This document shows, in pieces, positions 29,418 through 34,495 of a stretch of 34,495 bases of DNA. The notes under the pieces are model-generated. The model saw only the letters and a program-made list of their open reading frames with translations. It ran no database searches and had not been told where the DNA came from. The position numbers and the translations under genes are program-made. The DNA comes from Deltaproteobacteria bacterium (GTDB lineage: Bacteria; Desulfobacterota; Syntrophia; Syntrophales; UBA2192). The DNA lies in assembly GCA_012728915.1 (NCBI GenBank), contig JAAYEC010000023.1, positions 1-34,495 of the forward strand, written 5' to 3'. Position 1 is the first letter of the stretch. The number at the start of each line of letters is the position of its first letter.

Positions 29418-30494
29418 CTATCTTCCGCTCTTCTTCATTTCCTGACTTCCTGCCGTTTCCGCCCGGTGTCTGCCCGAGAGCTGGCCGCAGGCGGCAAGGA
29501 TGTCCTTGCCGCGGCTCTGCCTCAGGACCGCCGTGAAGCGGTGATCCACGAGGACCTTCCGGAAGGCCTCGATCGCGTCGGGGGAGGGGGCCCTGAAGGG
29601 GCTTCCCGGGAACTCGTTGAAGGCAATGAGGTTGAACTTGCATCGCAGCCCCCCGAAGGTCTTGACGAGCAGCTTCGCGTCGGCGGGCGAGTCGTTCACG
29701 CCCGCGATGAGGATGTACTCGAAGGTGATCCGCCGGCGCCTCGGCATGGGGTAGCGCCTGCAGGCCCCGATGAGCGTCTCGAGGGGATACGTTCTGTTGA
29801 TCGGCATCAGCTCGCTTCGCCGCCGGTCGTCGGGGGCGTTGAGCGACACGGCGAGATTGACCGCCGACTCCCGGCCGAGCCGTTCGATGCCGGGCGCGAG
29901 TCCGCAGGTCGACAGGGTGACCCTGCGCGTCGAGAGCGAAAGCCCGTGATCGGAGGTGATGATCGCGATGGCCTTCAGGACGTTGTCGTAATTGTCCAGG
30001 GGCTCGCCCATTCCCATGAGGACGATGTTGTTGATCCCCGGGCCTTCTTCGGTGCGAAATTTCGCCTGAACGATCTGGTCGACGATCTCCGCGGGCTGCA
30101 GGTTCCGGTTGAGGCCCGAGCGCGCCGTGAAGCAGAATGCGCAGCCCATCCGGCAGCCCGCCTGCGTGGAGACGCAGAGCGTCCAGTGGCTGGTGCCTGG
30201 GATGAGGACGCTCTCGATGAGCAGGCCGTCCTCGAGGCGAAAGAGGATCTTTTTCGTCTTGTCCTCCGAGGTTTCCGTCCGGACGATCTCGAGTGTGCCG
30301 ATCCGGGCCGTCTTGGCCATCTCGGCCCGGAAGTCCTTCGAGAGGTTTGTCATCTCCTCGAAGGACGCAGCTCCCCGCTGGTAGATCCACTTCATGATCT
30401 GCCGGGCGCGGTATTTCTCCTTGCCGATTTCGGCGACAAGGGCCTCGATCTCCTCGAGGGTCATGTTTTTCAAGTCGGCCAAGGGCATACGCAT
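29418..30494 (-). CDS. rlmN: Dual-specificity RNA methyltransferase RlmN
   Basis: Radical SAM methyltransferase of 358 aa that methylates C2 of A2503 in 23S rRNA and A37 of some tRNAs. The cluster motif is CRMGCAFC in STQAGCRMGCAFCFTAR, then MGMGEPLDNYDNV. The methyl-carrier Cys is the one in SRGKDILAACGQL near the C terminus. The last residues (QEMKKSGR) are encoded by the dispersed intergenic repeat seen also at 20550, so the natural end has been overwritten by repeat sequence. An in-frame ATG at 30488 is an equal start candidate; no strong ribosome site is seen. Confidence 0.96.
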   Translation of the reverse strand: MRMPLADLKNMTLEEIEALVAEIGKEKYRARQIMKWIYQRGAASFEEMTNLSKDFRAEMAKTARIGTLEIVRTETSEDKTKKILFRLEDGLLIESVLIPGTSHWTLCVSTQAGCRMGCAFCFTARSGLNRNLQPAEIVDQIVQAKFRTEEGPGINNIVLMGMGEPLDNYDNVLKAIAIITSDHGLSLSTRRVTLSTCGLAPGIERLGRESAVNLAVSLNAPDDRRRSELMPINRTYPLETLIGACRRYPMPRRRRITFEYILIAGVNDSPADAKLLVKTFGGLRCKFNLIAFNEFPGSPFRAPSPDAIEAFRKVLVDHRFTAVLRQSRGKDILAACGQLSGRHRAETAGSQEMKKSGR

Positions 30495-30552
30495 AAGGCA
30501 AAGGGCGAGGAGCCAGCCCCGCTCTTTCTCACCCTCTCACTCTCTTCCCTTC

Positions 30553-31803
30553 TCAACTTCTGTCCTCTCCTGCGCGTTTGCGGACGAGGCTGCGCCGCAG
30601 CCGCCCGCCGATCGCGTCGATGAATCCCTCCGTCGTCACCCGGCGGTTTCCGGCGCTTTTCCTCGCCACGGCCAGCAGGTCGCCTGTCATGATGCCGGCC
30701 TCCACCGTGCCGAGGGCCGCCCGCTCGAGGGCCGCGGCGAAACGGACGACGTCGGGCGTGCCGTCCAGCTCCCCGCGCTTGCGCAGGCCCCCCGTCCAGG
30801 CGAAGATCAGGGCCATGGAGTTCGTCGAGGTTTCCTCGCCCCGGAGGTGCCTGTAGTAGTGGCGCTGCACGGTGCCGTGGGCGGCCTCGTACTCGAAGCA
30901 GCCTTTCGGCGAGACGAGAACGGAGGTCATCATGGCGAGGCTGCCGCTGGCGGCCGCGACAAGGTCCGACAGGACGTCGCCGTCGTAGTTCTTGAGGGCC
31001 CAGAGGAACCCTCCCTCGGAGCGGATCGCCCGTGCCGCCGCGTCGTCGATGAGGGTGAAGAAGTACTCGATGCCCGCCGCGTCGAATTTCGCTTTCCAGC
31101 TCGTTTCATATTCCTGTCGGAAGATGTCGCGGAACCGGGCGTCATAGACCTTGGAGACGGTGTCCTTCGTGCTGAACCACAGGTCGATCTTTTCGTCCAG
31201 GGCGAAGGCGAAGCAGGCGCGGGCGAAGTTCCGGATCGACTCGTCGGTGTTGTGGATCCCCTGCAGGATGCCCGGCCCCGTGAAGTCGGCGATCTTCTGC
31301 CAGGCTGCGGCCCCCCCGGGAGCGGGCGTGAACATGAGCACCGCCGTGCCCGCGCAGGCGACGGCCATCTCCGAGTTGTCGTAGACGTCCCCGTAGGCGT
31401 GACGGCCGATCACGATGGGCCGCTTCCAGCTCGACACGAAGGGTCGGATATTCTTCGCGAAGATGGGCTTGCGGAAGACGGTCCCGTCGAGCATGGACCG
31501 GATTGTGCCGTTGGGGCTCTTCCACATCTTCTTCAGCCCGTACTCGGCGACACGGTCCTCGTTGGGGGTGATCGTGGCGCACTTGACGCCCACGCCGTGC
31601 CTCAGGACGGCCTCGGCCGCCTCCACCGTCACCCGGTCGTCCGTTTCGTCCCGGCGCTTCACATGCAGGTCGTAATACTCGAGCTTCATGTCCAGCCAGG
31701 GGTTCAGGAGCTTTTCCTTTACCAGGGCCCACATGACGCGCGTCATCTCGTCACCGTCCATCTCAACGATGGGGTTCTTCACTCTTATTTTCCCGATGGC
31801 CAT
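30553..31803 (-). CDS. icd: NADP-dependent isocitrate dehydrogenase (eukaryotic-like type)
   Basis: TCA-cycle enzyme of 416 aa converting isocitrate to 2-oxoglutarate. VEMDGDEMTRVMW at the start and the ITPNEDRV, SPNGTIRSML and RHAYGDVY blocks are those of the homodimeric subfamily shared with mitochondrial IDH2. Metal ligands are expected in the KNYDGDVLSD stretch, and GCFEYEAAHGTV is the nucleotide loop. The start ATG at 31803 (MAIGKIRVKNP) is chosen over an upstream frame extension to 31881, which lacks homology. It lies 75 bases after aconitase, so two successive steps share an operon. Confidence 0.95.
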   Translation of the reverse strand: MAIGKIRVKNPIVEMDGDEMTRVMWALVKEKLLNPWLDMKLEYYDLHVKRRDETDDRVTVEAAEAVLRHGVGVKCATITPNEDRVAEYGLKKMWKSPNGTIRSMLDGTVFRKPIFAKNIRPFVSSWKRPIVIGRHAYGDVYDNSEMAVACAGTAVLMFTPAPGGAAAWQKIADFTGPGILQGIHNTDESIRNFARACFAFALDEKIDLWFSTKDTVSKVYDARFRDIFRQEYETSWKAKFDAAGIEYFFTLIDDAAARAIRSEGGFLWALKNYDGDVLSDLVAAASGSLAMMTSVLVSPKGCFEYEAAHGTVQRHYYRHLRGEETSTNSMALIFAWTGGLRKRGELDGTPDVVRFAAALERAALGTVEAGIMTGDLLAVARKSAGNRRVTTEGFIDAIGGRLRRSLVRKRAGEDRS

Positions 31804-31877
31804 TTCGCGCCGTTCCCTTTCTGAGGATATCCGCTGCCCTGCCTGCCGGTGAAGCCCCCGATATCGGGCGCGGGGCC

Positions 31878-33845
31878 TCATTTCCTTGCCGTACCTGATG
31901 GCCGATCCCCTGTTCGTACCAGGTTGAGCGCCCCGCCGGCCAGCACGATCCGCTTCTGCCGCTCCGAGAGCGGGCAGGCGACGGTGAAGCTGCGGCCCCT
32001 GGTGACATTGCGGACCGTGAGAGCCCGCCCTGCCGCCAGGGTGTCCCGGAGATCGGGGATCTCGAGGCTGTCGCCCTGGTCCAGGAGGTTGTACTCAGAT
32101 TCGTTCCCGAAGACAAGCGGCAGGATCCCGAAGTTGATCAGGTTGGCCGCGTGGATGCGCTCGTAGCTCTTCGCGATGACGGCCTTGACGCCGAGGTACA
32201 TGGGGCACAGGGCCGCGTGTTCCCGCGACGAGCCCTGGCCGTAGGACTGGCCGGCTACGACGACGTTGTGCCTGCCGCTGTCGCGGATCCTCGCCGCCCG
32301 CGAGGGGAAGGTGGGATCGAGACCCTCGAAGACGTAATCGGCGTACCGGGGGATGTTGGAGCGGTACTTCATGCGGGCGCCCGCGGGCATGATATGGTCC
32401 GTGGTGATCTTGTCGCCCACCTTGAGGGTGACTTCGCCGTCCAGGCGTTCGGGCAGGGGCCCGTTCTCCGGCGGGCTGCCGATGTTGGGCCCCCGGACGA
32501 TCTGGACGGATGCGGCTTTTCCGGGAGGTGCAGGCTCGAGGATCATGCAGTCGTCGACGCGGAAGGCCTCCGGCATGGCCACGGCGGGGAAATCCATCCC
32601 GAGGTCCCGCGGGTCCGTGACGGCGCCCGCCACCGCGGCCGCGGCCGCCGTTTCGGGGCTGACCAGGTAGACCTCGGCATCTTCCGTGCCCGAGCGGCCG
32701 TAGAAGTTGCGGTTCGAGGTGCGCAGCGAGACCCCCTTTGAGCCGGGGCTGTGGCTTCCCCCGATGCAGAAGCCGCAGGAGCTCTCCGTGAGCCTCGCCC
32801 CCGCGGCGAGCAGATCGGCGAGATAGCCGTCTCGGGCCAGGTTTTCGAGCACCTGCCGGGAACCGGGCGTGATGATCAGGCTCACCCGGGGATGGGCGAC
32901 CTTGCCGCGGAGGATGCGTGCCACCGTGGCGAGATCCCGGTAGGAGGAATTCGTGCAGCTGCCGATGCAGACCTGGTCCACGGGGATCCCCGCCAGCTCC
33001 CGCACCGCACCGATGTTGTCCGGGCTGTGGGGCCTCGCGGCCAGGGGGACGAGGCCCGAAAGGTCGAGTTCGACGTCCCGCGCGTATTCGGCATCGGGAT
33101 CGGCGGAAAGCTCCGCCCAGTCGGCCTCTCTCGCCTGGGCCGCCAGGAACCGCCGCGTCATCCCGTCACTGGGGAAGACGGAGGTCGTCAGCCCCATCTC
33201 CGCCCCCATGTTGGCGATCGTGGCCCTCTCGGGCACGGCGAGGCCCTCGAGGCCTTCGCCGCCGTACTCGAAGACGTGGCCCACGTTGCCGCGCGTCGTG
33301 AAGATCTCCAGGAGCTTCAGGACCACGTCCTTGGCCGAGACCCAGGGGGGAAGACTCCCCTTCAGGTTTACCCGGGTCACCTCCGGGCAGGTCAGGAAAA
33401 AGGGCTCGCCGGCCATGGCAAGCGCCACGTCGAGTCCGCCGGCCCCGACGGCGAGCATGCCCAGGGCCCCGCAGGTGGAGGTGTGGCTGTCGGAGCCCAG
33501 GAGGGTCCTTCCCGGCTTTCCGAACCGCTCGAGGTGGACCTGGTGGCAGATGCCGTTGCCGGCCCTCGAGAGCCGGATGCCGTAGCGGCGCGCCACGGAA
33601 TGCAGGTATCGGTGGTCGTCGGCGTTCTCGAAGCCGATCTGGATCGTGTTGTGGTCGATGTAGCTCATCGAGAGCTCCGTGCGCACCCGGTCGATCCCCA
33701 TGGATTCGAACTGCAGGTAGGCCATGGTGCCCGTGGCATCCTGGGTGAGCGTCTGGTCGATGCGGATGCCGATTTCGTCGCCGGCGACGATCCGGCCCGC
33801 CACCAGGTGGGACTCGATGAGTTTTTCGGTCAGGGTCTTGCCCAT
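31878..33845 (-). CDS. Aconitate hydratase (mitochondrial-like, about 650 aa)
   Basis: Aconitase of 655 aa that isomerises citrate to isocitrate with a [4Fe-4S] cluster. The cluster Cys are in the IGSCTNSSYRD block and in ESSCGFCIGG. The large N-terminal domains carry LLGSDSHTSTCGALGMLAVGAGGLD-type sequence, and the swivel domain has TTDHIMPAGA and the GQSYGQGSSREHAAL loop. The size fits the short aconitase class of deltaproteobacteria rather than AcnA (about 890) or AcnB. It heads the acn-icd set. A predicted promoter lies about 75 bases upstream. Confidence 0.95.
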   Translation of the reverse strand: MGKTLTEKLIESHLVAGRIVAGDEIGIRIDQTLTQDATGTMAYLQFESMGIDRVRTELSMSYIDHNTIQIGFENADDHRYLHSVARRYGIRLSRAGNGICHQVHLERFGKPGRTLLGSDSHTSTCGALGMLAVGAGGLDVALAMAGEPFFLTCPEVTRVNLKGSLPPWVSAKDVVLKLLEIFTTRGNVGHVFEYGGEGLEGLAVPERATIANMGAEMGLTTSVFPSDGMTRRFLAAQAREADWAELSADPDAEYARDVELDLSGLVPLAARPHSPDNIGAVRELAGIPVDQVCIGSCTNSSYRDLATVARILRGKVAHPRVSLIITPGSRQVLENLARDGYLADLLAAGARLTESSCGFCIGGSHSPGSKGVSLRTSNRNFYGRSGTEDAEVYLVSPETAAAAAVAGAVTDPRDLGMDFPAVAMPEAFRVDDCMILEPAPPGKAASVQIVRGPNIGSPPENGPLPERLDGEVTLKVGDKITTDHIMPAGARMKYRSNIPRYADYVFEGLDPTFPSRAARIRDSGRHNVVVAGQSYGQGSSREHAALCPMYLGVKAVIAKSYERIHAANLINFGILPLVFGNESEYNLLDQGDSLEIPDLRDTLAAGRALTVRNVTRGRSFTVACPLSERQKRIVLAGGALNLVRTGDRPSGTARK

Positions 33846-33917
33846 ATCGGGGTTCCTTTCCCTTCGCGGCCGGCAGGGCAGGGCACGAATCGGGATTGCG
33901 AAACTGCAACAATATGG

Positions 33918-33946
33918 AATTTAAAGTCTTTTGCCTTCCGTGGCAA
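33918..33946 (-). promoter_or_regulatory. Likely sigma-70 promoter for the aconitase gene
   Basis: On the minus strand TTGCCA (33941-33946), a 17-base spacer and TAAATT (33918-33923). The boxes are 5 of 6 and 4 of 6, about 75 bases upstream of the start at 33845. Confidence 0.55.
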
Positions 33947-34174
33947 GTGTTTTTCCTGCCGGGGGATGAAAAAAAAGCCGAAGCGTGCTACAACGCTCGG
34001 GAGCCGGGAGCAGGGAAGCTGGAACGCCTGAAAACCCGCAGTGACCGCCGGTTGATACCGGGTCTTCGGGATCACCGGCCTTCAGCACGTCCGAGCTTCT
34101 TGACTTCCCTGCCGGCACGGCATAACCGTTTCCTGAGAGACCCTCGCAATCAGGAGACCAAGCATGGAGGGAAT
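33947..34174. other. Intergenic region before the last gene
   Basis: With the aconitase leader this makes a 329-base gap without a gene. It holds an A8 run (33969-33976) and an imperfect hairpin at 34048-34079 (GCCGGT...ACCGGC). A weak plus-strand promoter candidate is TTGACT at 34100 with CATAAC 15 bases later. Confidence 0.4.
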
Positions 34175-34495
34175 ATGTCCGGCGTCCTGATCCGGTGGCT
34201 GATTCTCACCGCGGCGATCCTCGCTGCGGCCTACCTCGTCGACGGGATCGTCGTCACCGGGTTCTGGGCCGCGTTTTTCGCCGCGGCGGTCCTGGGGCTT
34301 CTCAACGTCTTTTTCAAGCCCCTCCTGATCCTCCTGACCCTGCCTGTCAATATTTTGACCCTGGGCCTGTTCACCCTCGTCATCAACGCGACGCTGCTGA
34401 AGCTTGCCTCGGCGTTCATCCCGGGATTCGACGTGCACGGGTTCTGGCCCGCGTTGCTCGGTGCCGTCATTGTCAGCATCGTCAGCTGGCTTCTG
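34175..34495 (+). CDS. Small membrane protein, phage holin superfamily IV/YvlD-like (cut by window edge)
   Basis: Open frame of 107 codons with no stop before the window end. It encodes four hydrophobic segments, starting MSGVLIRWLILTAAILAAAY. The stretch AAVLGLLNVFFKPLLILLTL then PVNILTLGLFTLVINA is the hallmark of the PF04020 family, commonly annotated as superfamily IV holin, though most members are chromosomal proteins of unknown role. GGAGGG at 34166-34171 is directly upstream of the ATG. Few residues should be missing, as the family is about 110-120 aa. Confidence 0.88.
   Translation, partial: MSGVLIRWLILTAAILAAAYLVDGIVVTGFWAAFFAAAVLGLLNVFFKPLLILLTLPVNILTLGLFTLVINATLLKLASAFIPGFDVHGFWPALLGAVIVSIVSWLL

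Noticed and set aside
1-34495. tRNA, rRNA or CRISPR arrays
   Set aside because: Reading both strands of the gaps showed no tRNA-like cloverleaf with TTCGAATC-type arms, no rRNA motifs and no regularly spaced repeats with unique spacers.

Overview
The window is a GC-rich (roughly 60-65% by eye) bacterial chromosome segment. Gene content points to an anaerobic, acyl-CoA-oxidising deltaproteobacterium (Desulfobacterota, Syntrophales/Syntrophobacteria-like). The pointers are an acyl-CoA dehydrogenase next to fixCX, a PaaK-type CoA ligase with a tandem-ACT partner, a dienoyl-CoA-isomerase-like crotonase, an iron alcohol dehydrogenase, a PduO adenosyltransferase, BamD (hence diderm) and an OFA-family transporter. 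The taxonomic call is inference from gene content only.

Layout. 1-2699 (minus): fixC-fixX and the start of an acyl-CoA dehydrogenase, an electron route from acyl-CoA oxidation towards quinone. 2938-14935 (plus): a 12-kb run of tightly packed or overlapping genes that looks like a ribosomally made, post-translationally modified peptide (RiPP) locus. In order it holds a PqqD-like recognition protein, a radical SAM/SPASM enzyme, a GT-C-like membrane protein, a second radical SAM/SPASM enzyme, 14-Cys precursor 1, HprK-like kinase 1, a decayed radical SAM 3' end, 14-Cys precursor 2, HprK-like kinase 2, a soluble S26-type peptidase, an ABC exporter, a family 2 glycosyltransferase and an NTP_transf_5-like nucleotidyltransferase. 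The locus is peppered with a palindromic REP (AAAAAGGGGACAGTCCCC followed by T5) and is followed by the matching REP-associated tyrosine transposase (14943-15599).

15686-18936 (minus): OFA-type MFS transporter, mobA, iron alcohol dehydrogenase. 19126-21638 (plus): paaK, tandem-ACT protein, internally duplicated hypothetical. 21714-23589 (minus): SGNH hydrolase, pduO, PNP/MTAP-family phosphorylase. 23891-25164 (plus): trxA and bamD. 25166-33845 (minus): APH-AAA fusion, ribbon-helix-helix protein, 2-hydroxyacid dehydrogenase, dienoyl-CoA-isomerase-like protein, rlmN, icd and aconitase. 34175-end (plus): a small membrane protein.

The most interesting part is the peptide cassette. The two precursors share a near-identical cysteine scaffold (the C-x5-C-x8-C-x6-C spacing, CCSTG, CxC, x9-C-x9-C and a terminal Gln-Cys). 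Each precursor ends inside the start codon of its own HprK-like partner through the same nine bases, CAATGCTGA. A roughly 93%-identical fragment of the second radical SAM gene lies between the two pairs, so the module [radical SAM - precursor - kinase] was duplicated and one enzyme copy was then lost, with a REP at the junction. From memory the gene set resembles the computationally named SynChlorMet (Scm) cassettes; I could not check this, and I know of no characterised product.
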